Shown here: one piece after another, positions 10,667 through 22,437 of the stretch
How the letters are laid out: every line of letters begins with the position of its first letter
How positions within the stretch are numbered: the stretch's first letter is position 1
NCBI GenBank assembly: GCA_033296885.1
Contig: MU864052.1
Location: 1-50,078 of the forward strand
DNA: 50,078 nt
Origin: Triangularia verruculosa
Lineage: Eukaryota > Ascomycota > Sordariomycetes > Sordariales > Podosporaceae
Direction of reading: 5' to 3'
Notes under the pieces: generated by a model
Databases searched by the model: none
The model's input: the letters and a program-made list of their open reading frames with translations, nothing else
Told to the model about the DNA's origin: nothing
Made by a program: the position numbers and the translations under genes

Positions 10667-12199
10667 GGCTGGCGCGATGCTGCTGATTGGTGAGGAAGAG
10701 CTGCGAATCCGCTGGTTTGATTGATGGTTTTCCGTTGCCTTTAACTGGCGGCGACGAGTCGGAAAAAAAGCAATTGCGCGCTGGCTGGCTGTGTCGCAAA
10801 ACCAAAAGGCAAAAAAGGTGGAAGCTGAAGCTGAAGCTGGAAAGCTCGGAGCCGAATGATGCTGCTGGTGCGAGGAAGGAGCTTGTTGAAATGCTATCGA
10901 GAGCAGCACACACACTCTCTCGGTCGAAAGACTCTGCTCTGGGCTGATGGGCAGGGGAGGAGCTGTGGTTGATTGGTGGGGGTCGCGCTGACGTCAATTA
11001 GATATGCGATGCGAGAGTGGGAGACAAAGACAAAGGCCGCGCAACTCGAGGGAGTAGACGAACTTGCTCCAACTTTCAATAATTTTATTTTTTTTAGGTG
11101 AAAAAGAGCGAGTGAAAAAGCTGAAGTCTATTTTGAGGTGCCCCAATCGTTATCGCAACCAATTCAACAGAGCAACAAATGGAAGAGGCTGGCTTCGCGT
11201 TAATGAGGTGTGAAAGCCCCAAAATGCGCTAGAGGGTCCAGGATCGCGATTCTTGGCCTTCCTCCCGCTACTGCCCTGTCCGTCTGTCTGTCTGTCTGTC
11301 TGTCTGTCCCTTACCCGTCAGCACAGCACGTTGTGTGTGTTGTCAACGTGGGCAGCCCACGTGGAATACCCAATATACCTGGTCTGAAGCTTATCGGAAT
11401 ATTATTCTACTGCGCTTCGCCAATGTCTCAACAAAAACAGTCCTCTCCGGCCAATCTGGGCTGTAAGCTCCCTCATGGAACTGGGTCATTGTTGCAACCG
11501 TTTGTGTCCTTTCTGCGAGATAACGCCACCACGCACTCTTGCGGCACAATAGGTAGCTAGCTGTCTTAACGTGCGGAAGCTTCGAGCTCCAACTGTCAAA
11601 CAGAAACCTCAAACCTTCCGGGTTCTCACGCACGTCATCTTGCCAGCGTGTTTGCGAAGATTTTTTTTCAGCACACCGTTTGTTGCTGTTACATACATGC
11701 AGCCCATGCACCCCCCTAACCCCTATAACTTACAGCAACAAGAAACCTTTCTCATCAGCAATGCATCGATCCAATCACCGTGTCATGAAAAACGGGGGGG
11801 TCGGGTCTGGTGGCTTGTAGTTAGGTACCTCTTATCAGCTTTTTTTGGTCAAGTCACAGCACAGCAATGCATCCATATCGGCACATCCACATTCCATCTA
11901 CCTATCCCAAAAAGAAAAACCCTGAATAACCCTCAATATAACCTCTTTTTTTCCTTTAAAAAAGGTCCACCTCCTTTCTAACAGCAGTCCCTGCCGATAA
12001 CCAAGGAGCCAGGCCCAAAAAAATAATTGTGCTTCAGAATAAAAAAATAAAAAAGAGATCCAAACGCCAGTTCCATGCCAAAAAACAAAAAAAACTCGGG
12101 GGTTAACAAACAGCCCACAAGAAATAAAAAGCAAACCCCCCCCAAACTCCTCGATTTGATCATGACCCATCAAGAAGAACCAAAAAGGTCTCAACTGTA
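10667..12199. other. upstream region of the CBM48 gene and 3' flank of the ferric reductase gene
   Basis: This 1.5 kb holds the promoter of the CBM48 gene (transcribed leftward from 10666) and the 3' flank of the ferric reductase gene. It contains a (GTCT)n run at about 11282-11308. From about 11900 to 12150 it is A/T-rich with A tracts. No gene is supported. Confidence 0.5.
11282..11308. repeat. GTCT tetranucleotide microsatellite
   Basis: Six to seven perfect tandem GTCT units in non-coding DNA upstream of the CBM48 gene. Confidence 0.85.
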
Positions 12200-14216
12200 T
12201 CACCACCCAAACTGTTCACAATGCAACTCAACCCCCGGCCCACCCCCCTGAATCAACCTCGCCGTCGTGTCCCTCACCACCCTCATCAACCCCTGCGGCC
12301 CGCACGCCGCCACCAGCACCCGTTGACTAGCCGGCGTGCTATTGACCGCGTCCCTGATCAACGATGCAGCATCTGGACGGCCCTCCTTGATCGGGTGTTG
12401 GAACCGGTGGTGCGCTGAAGTAGTCATGGCGGGTATACTGCTGTGATGCTCAACATGAATCTCTTTCTCAGGGTCGCCATCGCGGGCGTGCGTAGCGGCA
12501 GGGATTCGAGGCTCGTTCTTCTCCGTGTCTGTATCAATGGGTGATAGGGGTGGGGAGGAAGCGATGTCGTTGTCTGAGTCTGATGATCTGGACTGGAGAA
12601 GGAGCTGGTCGTTGCTGGGCAGGTCCGGGTTCGAGGAAGGGGCTCGGGTGACGTAGAGGGATACATTGACCTTAGTTGAGTGCGCGTGGGTGCGGAGGAG
12701 ATCGAGCTGTTCCTTGAACCAGGAGAGATTTTCTGCGGGAGGGGTTGTCAGTTGGGCTACTCTGGCACATGATGACAAAGAGGTGAAGCTTACCATGCTT
12801 CTGGACCGCCCAGATGAAAACGATATTCTTATGAGTCTCCTCCGTCATTCGCTCTAGAACGTTCACCGCCAGGCCAAATGTGAAGGTCGCACCACCGCCA
12901 CCGGCAATAAGCACAATCTTGTCGAACTCCATGGGATCAGGAAAGGTGCCATAGGGTCCATCAACAGACGCTCTCACCGAGGCGCCAGGGTTGGCCACGG
13001 CGTAGTTGTGAAGATCCCGCGTGAAGCCATTCTGAGCCTTCACAGTGAACTCCACAGGTGACCCCCGATGAATGGTAAAGGGATGTGTCTCCAGCTTTCG
13101 AATAGCAGGCAGCCAGATGAAACAGTGCTTTCCCGGCTCAGCCCTCGCTGGTACCTTTTTGAGGACGATCTTTGTTCCCCCGTTGGGGAGAGGGTGGAGC
13201 GTAGCTTCGTTGTTGACGCTGTTGTACAACACTCTCGACATCCTGATGATGCGGTCCGTGACCCACATGGACGCCGCAAGAAGCGTGATCATGTACGCCG
13301 GCTTAGTGAACTCGGGCTGATGAAAGCCTGTTGCGACGATGCCCACAATCCAGCATGTGATGTGCGTGACATAAAACAACTCGTACCAGAAGCGCCGAAG
13401 AATGGCCGCCGCGAAGACGACACTGAGGAAAGCAAAACCCGCAATTATGGCAGCGATCTCGCCCGGGTCGGCGTACTTGGTCAGCAACCTGCCTTGGCTG
13501 TTGAAGAAGGCCGTGTACAAGGCGCCGTGAAGCACCAACTGCGCAAACATGGTGTAGCCGGCGATTTGATGAAGACAATTGAGCCGTTCGTATGAGTAAG
13601 CTGTGAGAAAAGCCAGGGGTGTGTTTTTAAGGGCTAGGAAGACCAGGAACGAGAGATTGACCAACGCCATCCTGCAGCGAGACCTGTCAGTGTCCAGCCA
13701 AATACCTACGTCGTGGTGAAGGGAAACATACCAGCCGAACCGTGCCGCAAAGTTGGACATCGAATTAGTCTCCACGTTGAGGAGCATGGCCATCAGGTTC
13801 AACCCGATATACGCGGTAACCAAGATTGCATGGCCTGCCGAGCTGAATCCGGGGACCTTTCTGACCAACAGGTTTCTGGCGAGTCTTATGTATGAAGTTC
13901 TCGTCAGTCGACTGGCCCCAAGCGTTCATAGAAAGAGAATTTCATACCTCGAGGTTGCCACAAAAGGACGACTGAACATCCCCAGAGGCTTCTTCGACCT
14001 CTCCAACCTTACCACCAGCAGGCGTGTCCAGTGGAATAGCACAAACACAGCTATCAAGCCACATATACCTGCTGCGTAGTATCTCATTACCTGTTCAGAC
14101 ACCTTCTGTCTCGCGGCAAACATGGCATAGTAGGCAGGATTGCTGGGCCCATGGCCAGCAGATGCCGTGCTTCCATGTCCGCCTTCGGTTGCTGCACTTG
14201 CGGACGGTCCGGCCAT
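12200..14216 (-). CDS. ferric/cupric-chelate reductase, FRE family (4 exons)
   Basis: Exons are 14216-13948, 13875-13732, 13671-12794 and 12732-12200, with GT-AG introns of 72, 60 and 61 nt; the product is 607 aa. The 60-nt intron keeps the frame and would be missed by a pure open-frame view. It is supported by GTATGT and CTGCAG ends. The protein is an integral membrane flavocytochrome. The ferric-reductase core has paired heme-ligand His residues (LHQIAGY to LVLHGALY at about 172/186; VTHITCW to TGFH at about 241/255). An FAD motif HPFTIHRG, a GPYG turn, an NADPH-site loop IAGGGGATFTFG and a C-terminal AACGPQG follow. It passes electrons from cytosolic NADPH through FAD and two hemes to extracellular metal. 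A Ser/Asp/Glu-rich insertion (SSDSDNDIASS) lies before the last NAD-binding strand. Regulation by iron through GATA factors is likely for the family, but only scattered GATA sites are seen. Confidence 0.92.
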
Positions 14217-17200
14217 CACAGAGTATGTCGTGAGAGAAGCAGGTGGTGTTGCTACGGTGTGGGTATCACTAGGTAGCTGAGCGTGCCGACGAGACAAAGA
14301 TAGAACCAGGGCTGGGCAGGGTGGGCAAGTAGGAACTGCTTTATACCAGCCAGGGTCTGGAGCAAGGTAGGAAGGAAGGGGCCAGGGACAAGGACGAAAA
14401 CAAGAACCGAAACTTGGAAAGAACACGGCGGTCTAGACCTTCCTTTGAGAAACCTAGGGACAGTCTGGGAACCTGGTATATACCTGCCCTTCCCGCCAGC
14501 CATCATGGCCAGTAAGGCATCCTGCCGGGGTCGTGGTCGAAACGGAGCAGGGCGAATGGACAAGATAGATGAAAAACATGGCAGGGGGCCATTGGACTGC
14601 CAGAATGAAAAGTTGATTGCTTCAACGTCACATGGAGGGAGCTTGGTATCTACAAGCCAAAGACCTCCACGGCACTTGAGACTCCACCATAGCCCTGCTC
14701 GAGATGGTGATGGCAAGTTCCGGCCGTTTTTCCTACCATGGCTGGCCTAGGCAAGCCGGTATCTAGTCTTGTCGACGTCGAAGGCTCTCTGGGCACGCGG
14801 CGGTTCACCGGCCGTGTCGTTAAGCCCCAAAGGGGTGGATTCTGCGGGCAGGCGATGCGGGTCCCGGGGCTGGCATGCAGGGCCGGCGAGGGTGTGTACG
14901 TTTGACGACCTCTTCGGGGGTTGAGATATTGACGATTTCCCATCTGGGAATTTGGTCAGACTGACAAAGCACCAGGGCCTTTCCCTAGGAAGATAAACGA
15001 GGCCCTAGAGGTGCGACCAATGTGGAACGCCAGCATGGCCTGGCATGGGATGGACTTACACGAGGTTGGCCATCGTCATTGGCACAACGGTAGTATCCGC
15101 AATCTGGCTAAAAAGGAGGGTAATAACAGCGCCCATTGGAGCAATCCCGCCTGACCGTTGAAACTGGTGCACTAAATGCGTAGCCGTGAGGCAGCGAGTC
15201 CCAGGAAAGCCCCCTGGCTGCCCTCCAAGACTGCCATCCAATATCTACCCCACAAACTCGCAAACGCACGCAATATCTGCCAATATCAAGCGCCGACCCT
15301 CTCGATCAAGTTTTGGCATTGCCTCGCCAGGCGCCAGTCTGTGGGACTCCGGGAGACGAGGCCTTGCCTGGCTATCTGGTCCTGCCGCGCTGCAGGCAGG
15401 CGACCATCACCGACCGCTGCACCCATACTGCCTCTTGCAGATATACAGGTCTGCGCAACATGGAGGTGACGGTTCGGCCTTTCGCCACGTGAGACGCGGT
15501 CGAGATAGGCGAGGGCGTAGCCGAACTGACCGCACCAGACGCGAGAAGCAGCAACAGGTCAAGCGAACATGTCATATGAAGGCATCCCGCCTCCCTGAGA
15601 AGGACAAAGGGCACAAGGAAAGGGAAGGGCAGACAAGGGGAAGAGAAGAGGGGCGCGGCCGTCTATCTGAATCTGAACCAAACACTTGTCGAGGATCCCA
15701 CGACGAAACAGGCATGCAGGGTAATAGCAGTTGATGAACCAGCGCAAATCATAACGCGGCATAGTCCAACGGGCGCGGCAGATTAGACTTTTGGACTGCC
15801 GGGCGAGTTGAGTGGTGACGGCCAGCAGGGGAGACAAGGGGGGCGGGAGAGGTGATTGATAATAAGAGATGGCATATGCAGAGCAGCGGGCAGAGAGAAA
15901 ACAACCAAAAGCTTGGTTGCCACGCCCAATCCTTCCCCGACGTCCGTCTCGTCGCTCTCCTGGTTGAAGTTGAACGGACCGTTTGATGTTTTGTCTTGAA
16001 CGGCAGCTGCCAAAAAGGAAGGATTCCATCGAGATTCCATGAGGCTGTTGGCCCACTTCCAAGTGCTGCCGCTCGTCACATGTGTCCATGTGTGTTCCGT
16101 CTGGGAGACAGCATCTGCTCGAAACTGTGGAAGCGAAGTCACAAGCGATGCAAGCACTCGGAGTGGTTCCAAAGCAGTAGGTAGTAAGCGCGGTACTTGG
16201 CAGTTGGGCTCTCCTTCATGGGCGTGAGTAAGGACAGTTCTCAGTGCCGACGTTACAGAGCAGTTGCGAAGCCTGTTGACATGGTTGGTGATGGGGGATC
16301 CATGAAGCTGAAGAAGCGGGAACCAATCAGGGCGGTGGCAGGCGATAGATCACCGGTTTACAAAGGTACAGCAGATCGGGGCAATTTCAGGAACGAGAAA
16401 AGGCAAAAAAGAGAACAATCGGGAAATGTGCGATGCATGGGGATGGTCCACCTCACGGTCCTCACCTGCCGTCAGTTTAAACTCTATCGGGCTCCCCCGC
16501 GCGTGGGGAAGCTGCGCTGGGGACGGGACTGCCTCCGTTACGCTATGCCCTATCAGGAAACCGCGCAGGGTTGAGTGCCGAGCGAGCACTTTCCTCAGGT
16601 AGGTTCTACGGACAGCACAGAAAGAAAGAACGAAGAGGCTTCCTTCCAGCTGTGCCTATGGCAGGTCTTCAATCTGGACAGCCCGACGTCTTACGTGTTC
16701 ATTGGACGCCTCTCTGACACTGCCGGGCCTTTCTTTGTGTCTTTATTCACTGTCGTCGGCATTTGACGACATTTCCAAGGCGCCGAGGGCGTGGAAAATT
16801 GGTTTGGAATAACCGTCACCGACAGCTTGCATCGCCGATGTAGCAAGTGGTTACGTCAGCCTCCGGAGATCTAGGAGCAACGACAGAGATAGGTAAGGTT
16901 GCCCCGTACAAACCACCAGTCCTCTGATCACGGCAAGGAATTGACAGAATATGACAGACTCTATCGCAAAGGGAAGCTGTCTCGAGCAACAATCAACAAG
17001 CTAATTACAGATGCAATCCCACCATCTCGGTACCTTGTACTCCATGAGCCAAGTTGGGCACACGTCCTGTTCGCATTTTGCGGGATGCAGCACGGACCCT
17101 ATCAAACAACCCTTACTGGGTGATAGCATCACCAGTGGGCTACCAGCGTCCCCTTACCCGTGGAGTCTGTGCGGCTGTTGCATGCTAGCGACAGCTTTGT

Positions 17201-18274
17201 CAGGTCTTACTTTTCCTCTCTTCATTTCGACCCTCAAATCCTTCCACCATCGACGCTGCAAGCGAGGTGTCGTCTGCTGTCATGCCTGCATGGCCAGGTC
17301 CCTTAACACTGACACCTAACTCAAGATCCACCGCCAAGAGATTATCCGCCTCCAAGTATGCTACACCCTTACCTATCGGTCCGGGGTAGTGGCGCAAGTG
17401 AGATTGGGGCCGAGAGTAACGCGGCTACACCACAATAGCTTCTCTTCCAGGCCATGATCTGATATCTCGTCATTGACAGCTTTTGTTCTCGGGGATGCGA
17501 CCCGATCGTTGGATTCACGCTTTCTGTTCATGTTTGGCCGTGGGTAGTATCAGGACCCAGAGTGGAAGCAAGTTGGATGGATGCAGTTACGGGGCTCGTT
17601 CCGCATGATTTTGGGTCCTCGGCCCATCATCAACCACTGGTTCTCTCCCTTTCTTGCTCTCTCCCTACGTCACATCAACCCTAGCTCGGTTGTTGGGCGG
17701 CCGAACTTCGAAGCGCAACTCTAAGTCTAGGTCAAAAGCGCGCACTGACGGAAACCAGATTGCCGGTGACAGTGACAGTTTGGCCTAGTGTGTCTCTCGG
17801 TGGGAATCTCGGGGCGGTCTTCCAACCGTTGTGGAGAGGAAGGGAGAGACAAGACGGAGAATTTGCCTCATGGACACACACCAAACGACATCATTTGATC
17901 GCTTCCACCACACCATGGCTGACTGATTACAAGGTCTTTCTTACACGAGATCACGAAACGTTCCAGGCTGGTGGGGTGAAGAGAACAGATGAAGGTGAAT
18001 TCCAAAAACTTTTTATTGACAGTGGGAAGAAGGGTTGATTTCTAAGATGAGGCAGATGCTTACAAGGCACGGGTTACAGATGAAATTTCAAATTACAGGC
18101 TCCTCTTGCTCCATTAGATTACGACTCTAGAAACCGAACTCCTCCGTTTTCACGTACCTACCTATATGATAACTGTAGTCCAGCTACAGTCAAGCGAAAC
18201 AAAAAGCCAACGCAAATATTCCAACGAGCAAACTTACCTAGGTACCGTGAGGACTAGAGGGGGGTGGGATTGAG
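14217..18274. other. 4-kb spacer without a supported gene
   Basis: I find no convincing gene here. The region includes the promoter of the ferric reductase gene on its left edge and the 3' flank of the acidic repeat gene on its right. Open frames of 60-180 codons exist on both strands (for example near 15559-16089 and 15783-16172, both minus), but they lack start context, intron signals or recognisable motifs. Base composition is mixed and not strongly AT-rich, so there is no sign of RIP-mutated transposons. A CTACCTA-type motif lies near 18157-18170. Possible contents are long regulatory DNA or non-coding transcripts; neither can be shown from sequence alone. Confidence 0.45.
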
Positions 18275-20203
18275 TTAGGAAGAATTGTAAGCCAGCCTGA
18301 ACCCAAAGTAGAGACAGGGGGCCATGATCAGGACGATGTGTACCAGATTGGAGAAGGTAAGGAAGGTGTCCCAACCGTGGTGCCCACCGTTCATGTAGCC
18401 GCCGTAACCGGCAGTAACCAAGATGTTGAGCTGCCAGGCCCAGAGGAGGGAGACGAGCATGAGAAGGAAGAAGAGGATGTCCCAGAAGGTGTATCCCTTA
18501 CCATCTTGAACAAGAACAGGGGCGGTCTTGGCAGGCTTGACCACGCGCGTGGCGTCTTCTCTCTTGGGAGGCCAGTTAGAAATCGGGGTCACGGGTCTGG
18601 AGTCAGCAGCGCCGTCAGTAGTCCAGCCGGGTGAAGAGGGGTCAGAGTGTGATCTTCCCCTCTTGAAAGGGGGGGTTTGTTTTGTAGGGGAAATAGCCGG
18701 TCTCTTGCTTTTGGTCTTCTGAGGAGGTTTCGGTTGGTGCTGCTCTGGAGGCGGTCTCTTGCCATTGCCCTTCTGAGGAGTACTCGGTTGTTCCTGCTTT
18801 GGAGTCTCAGGATCAGGGTTAGTAACTGTCAGGGCATTCTTGGGACGGCCCTTGATGGTGTGATCGGCGCGGAAGAGCAAGGGGACGAGGTCCGAAGGGG
18901 TGGTCCAGTAGAACTCACCGGGTTGCTCGTCGGCGGGGGAGCCGAGGCCGTAGAAGTCGAGGATACCTGTGCTGTCGGACCAGGGCTCGGAGACGGCGCC
19001 GGAGTAGGTCCCTGCTTTCTTTGGGGTGAGGGAGGGGTTGGGGGAGGAGGACCAGGTGACGAGCTCGCGGATGAGGGTTTCCATCCATTGGGGGACGGTT
19101 TCGTTGGAGGGGAGGTTGTAGTAGCACTCGAAGGAGTGGATTGTGCGCTGGATGTTTTGCTCGAGGTCGTCGGTGGAGTTGGAGGGGTCCGAAGAGGGGG
19201 GGAAGACGAGCCAGTTGGGGTGTTGGAGGGTGAGGGGGTTGGGGTGGGAATAGTAGAGCTCGTCCGAGGGGGTGGCCTTGACGAGGTCGGCGCGGGCGAG
19301 CTGGGTCTCGCGGGCGGGGGTGAAGGTGTAGTTGAATGGGATGGTGGGTCGGGGAGGGGGCTTGGGCTGGGAGTTGCGGGGACGGGAGAACTCGTCGCCG
19401 GGGGAGTCGGAGGAGCTGTCGTCGACGGACCAGGGGGAGCGGGCGTGGTGGGAGGGGTCTGGGATAGCGAAACGGCGGGCACGGGCGGCGCGGCGCTCGA
19501 GTTCCGAAGGGGTGGGGGAGGGGGCGTTGAGGCCGGCGAGGTCGTCTTCGGGGGCCCAGCTGTTTTCGGAGAAATCGTGCTGGCCTTCTTCGGCGATGCG
19601 CTGAAGTTTGGCGTGCTCTTCTTCGGAGACCTCGTCGAGCCAGTCACCGCCGAAGTCGGTTTCTTGGGAGCTGTTGATGGGCTGAGGGGGTGGGGTGACG
19701 GGGTTGGGGGCGACCTCGTCGTTGACCTCGTCCTTGGCATCCTCCATTGGCTCATTGCTGACCTCGCTCTTAGCATCCTCCATTGGCTCATCGTCGACTT
19801 CGCCCTTAGCATCCTCGGGCCCGTCCTGGCTGTAATCAGACCCGGACTCGGCACTATAATAAGTGCTCTGTCTCTTATCAGAGCCCGACTCGGCACTATA
19901 ATAAGTGCTCTGTCTCTTATCAGAGCCCGACTCCTCATCGTCGTCGTTTGTGCCGTCAAGGCCACCTACAGACTCATTCTCCTCGTGCTTGGACTCGATA
20001 TCCTCCTCTTGCTTGGACTCGACATCCTCCTCTTGCTTAGACTCGACATCCTCCTCTTGCTCGGACTCGACATCGGAGTCGGGCGTTTGGCTGTCGACAA
20101 TCTGGTTGTCGGCGGAAGCGAAGGCAGAGTCCTGCTCTGTGTCGTCGATGGTGGCCCGCCTGGTGATGACGTAGTCGCGGACGGAGCGGAAGGGGTTGAA
20201 CAT
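18275..20203 (-). CDS. acidic repeat protein with C-terminal membrane hairpin, function unknown
   Basis: An intronless 642-codon frame; I do not recognise the family. The N-terminal ~170 residues are very acidic and made of three adjacent tandem repeats. These are four units of 8 residues (DVESKQEE), two and a half units of 14 (SGSDKRQSTYYSAE), and three units of 11 (EPMEDAKSEV type). A Pro/Ser-rich middle follows, with a more ordered-looking part at about 320-460 (QRTIHSFECYYNLP, WMETLIRELVTW). Next is a Lys/Arg/Pro-rich stretch with possible nuclear-localisation motifs (GKRPPP, KSKRPAISPTK, PFKRGRSHSD). Two hydrophobic segments near the C-terminus (ILFFLLMLVSLLWAW and LVHIVLIMAPCLYFGF) are separated by a Gly/Tyr/His loop. 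A membrane hairpin with a long cytosolic or nucleoplasmic arm is the simplest reading. The start at 20203 is the first ATG. Confidence 0.75.
   Translation of the reverse strand: MFNPFRSVRDYVITRRATIDDTEQDSAFASADNQIVDSQTPDSDVESEQEEDVESKQEEDVESKQEEDIESKHEENESVGGLDGTNDDDEESGSDKRQSTYYSAESGSDKRQSTYYSAESGSDYSQDGPEDAKGEVDDEPMEDAKSEVSNEPMEDAKDEVNDEVAPNPVTPPPQPINSSQETDFGGDWLDEVSEEEHAKLQRIAEEGQHDFSENSWAPEDDLAGLNAPSPTPSELERRAARARRFAIPDPSHHARSPWSVDDSSSDSPGDEFSRPRNSQPKPPPRPTIPFNYTFTPARETQLARADLVKATPSDELYYSHPNPLTLQHPNWLVFPPSSDPSNSTDDLEQNIQRTIHSFECYYNLPSNETVPQWMETLIRELVTWSSSPNPSLTPKKAGTYSGAVSEPWSDSTGILDFYGLGSPADEQPGEFYWTTPSDLVPLLFRADHTIKGRPKNALTVTNPDPETPKQEQPSTPQKGNGKRPPPEQHQPKPPQKTKSKRPAISPTKQTPPFKRGRSHSDPSSPGWTTDGAADSRPVTPISNWPPKREDATRVVKPAKTAPVLVQDGKGYTFWDILFFLLMLVSLLWAWQLNILVTAGYGGYMNGGHHGWDTFLTFSNLVHIVLIMAPCLYFGFRLAYNSS
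19743..20080 (-). repeat. three adjacent in-frame coding minisatellites (33, 42 and 24 bp units)
   Basis: Within the acidic repeat gene, a 42-bp unit is present twice almost perfectly at about 19847-19930. It is flanked by about four copies of a 24-bp unit (about 19975-20080) and about three degenerate copies of a 33-bp unit (about 19730-19815). All unit lengths are multiples of three, so copy-number change keeps the frame. Confidence 0.85.
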
Positions 20204-21134
20204 GGTGAGTGTTGGTAAGTGTTTAGGATGTAAGCTAGGTTATTAAGGGTTAGTGTCCAGCACTATGGGGAAGGTGAGTTAGCTTTTTTGTTAGTGTAAG
20301 TGGTGGTTGTTACAACAAGATGTAAAGAAAGTAAGGGTGGTTGGTTGGTTGATGTCTTGTTGTTGTTGTAGTGGTGAGTGGTTGGAAGTGAATGTCTATT
20401 TCGATTTCGAAGTGAGTGGTGGGTGGGGGTTAATATCTAGAAAGTTTTGACAAAGACGTTTTACTTTGGGAGGGTTGAGACAATGGATTGTTTTCAGTAA
20501 TTGTGAATTGAATGCCTTTGTGTGCTTATCTTGGAGTTGATAGGAGGAGAAGACTATTGTTTTTCTGATCTCTTTGTTCTGTTTTACCCCCTGGTAGGGG
20601 GATTAGGGGTTGGTCTTTGTTTTGATATGCGCCATAGTGTCTAACACTGATATGGTGTAACGGGGGTAGTCCGGTGTCTCTCTTTGCTGGGGAACTACCC
20701 TGATTTGATGATATTCCAGAGGTTACAATACCTGAATTTTGTACGAAGAGAGAACTTGGTGTCAAATATTCCTGTTTTTAACTGCCAACTTCCAAAGACG
20801 ATGCTGCTGCTTGGCAGCGGCTTACTACCACGGCGAGTCTTTTCTCCAAATTTCCGCCCCAGTTATATAAGAAACAAGAATGAAAAAGAAAACTTCCAGA
20901 TAAGCAAAAAACTCCATGATGTTAAAACACCCTAGACGAAAAAAAAAGCAGATAAAACCTGCCCCCCCCCCTCCCCCACTTTTCCATGTATAAGCGAATA
21001 TTTGGTATCAAATCTAAACAACAACAACCCCCTGCCCTTACCAAACCAAAAAGAAACATTTCCTTCGTAACTTGTTTTCATGTGTGCCCACAAAATATAA
21101 TATATATTTTTAGAATAAAATGGTAGTGAAAACA
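20204..21134. other. intergenic region between two minus-strand genes
   Basis: This stretch holds the promoter of the acidic repeat gene and the 3' flank of the RTA1-like gene. The part near the start codon is rich in GT/TTG repeats (20280-20400). No gene is seen; a 79-codon open frame near 20526-20765 is not convincing. Confidence 0.5.
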
Positions 21135-22437
21135 TCAATCCCAAAGGTCATCACCCCCCACCATCCTCGTTGTCGCCGGCAGTTGTTGCTCGCGCGGTGA
21201 AGCCTTCGCTTTTTTCCAGCCGCTGCTACTACTATTACCATCCTGAAACATCCTTGGGCTCTGCTGCTCGGGAGAGATATACGGCACCGTTCCCGTAGGC
21301 GACTGCTCGTACGGCGGCGCGCGATGATAAACGGGCTTGTTGCGTGGGGAGGTGAGCGGGGGTTGTTGTTGTTCAGGGTGCCCTGCGACAGAAGATGGGA
21401 GGCTGCCAGAGATGATGTAAGGTGGGGTGTAAGGGGATGGGATATCGGATGGCGGTTGGGATAAATGGCGTTTGTGAAGGATTTGGTTTTGGGGATGCCG
21501 GTGGAAGTGACGGCGTAAAGGGAGGTCGCTGAGGGCGTCGGGGGGGGATAGAGGGGAGGTGTCGGTCCAGGAGGGGCCGAATGCGCGGCCTACGGGGGAG
21601 AGGGTTAGGAGGAGGAGGGCGAGGAGGATGGGGGTGTCGTCGAGGAGGAGGGAGGAGATGGAGGAGATGGCGAGGGGGCTGGTGAGGCCGGGGGAGAAGG
21701 AGGCTATGCGGAGGGCGGAGCGGAGGAGGAGGAGGAGGGTGGCGGTTTGGAAGGTTAGGGTGAAGTGGGAGAAACGGCGGGGGGTGTAGGTGGCGGAGAA
21801 TGTGGGGTCGAGGATGTAGCGGCGGTGGTTGATTTTGTGGCGGAAGTAGCGGTAGCTGAGGAGGAAGGAGAGGAGGGTGGTGGTTTGGAAGGCTAGGCCG
21901 GTTAGGAGGATGTTGATTGCTTGGGTGATCTGGGAGTATGGTTTAGTGATGGGTTTATGATGGAGGATGAGAGGTTGGTTGAGATACCTGGGAAGGTGAG
22001 GTTGCGGTGGCAGCGTAGATGATGCCGACTGACTGGAAGACTAGAGAGAAAATGTCCATGATGACGAAGAAGATGTTGATGTACAAGGCGCTTGAGACGA
22101 GTCGGAATTCCTGGCCGTAGAGAACGGTGATGTGTGGTAGGATGAGGTATATCGCTGACCCGACAAAAGCAGCTCCCCAGTGTGTTCCGAGCAGATATAC
22201 CGCAAAGTAGGCGGGACTTGCTGATTCAGTGCTGAGAAAGATCCTTGCAACATGACCGACGACTTCAACGACGAGGGCGGCTGTGAGAAGCGAGGCGTAG
22301 AGCGGTGTCTTGTACCGGATTCCAGTAAAGATATTGAGAGGGATGAGAGCAGCAAAAGCAGCTAGCATTACTGCGTTGCCTGCGGGAGGAACCCGGTATG
22401 AGAGGTAGACTGCCTGACTGGAATCCGCCATGGTCAT
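21135..22437 (-). CDS. RTA1-like seven-transmembrane protein (2 exons)
   Basis: Exon 1 is 22437-21988, intron 58 nt (GTATCT to CCCAG), exon 2 21929-21135; 414 aa. Exon 1 encodes about four to five hydrophobic helices with features of the fungal RTA1/RTM1/Rsb1 family: YRVPPAGNAVMLAAF, then EVVGHVARIF, TPLYASLL, and a late LVFQSVG. Exon 2 continues with GLAFQTTTLLSF and the RSALRIASF motif after two Arg-rich loops. About 130 polar Pro/Gln/Ser-rich residues follow at the C-terminus. Family members are plasma-membrane proteins linked to lipid translocation, sphingoid-base resistance and drug tolerance. The substrate here is unknown. The usual acidic residue after FR in the RSxFR(x)xE signature is replaced (RSALRIASF), so the protein may be divergent. 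Coding DNA of exon 2 is strikingly C-rich (CTC, TCC, ACC codons). Two in-frame ATGs lie at 22437 and 22431; the first was taken. Confidence 0.85.

Noticed and set aside
15559..16172. Minus-strand frames of 129-176 codons in the 4-kb spacer
   Set aside because: Composition is like random translation (frequent Cys, Arg, Ser); no start context or intron signals and no family resemblance.
16899..17123. 74-codon plus-strand frame with a charged, helix-like middle (GKELTEYDRLYRKGKLSRAT)
   Set aside because: The protein-like part is only about 35 residues, the ends are not, and no adjoining exon could be found; chance is likely.
18677..20218. 513-codon plus-strand open frame opposite the acidic repeat gene
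   Set aside because: It is a Gly/Val/Leu-rich antisense shadow. The minus frame has the ATG context, acidic repeats and membrane segments that look like protein.
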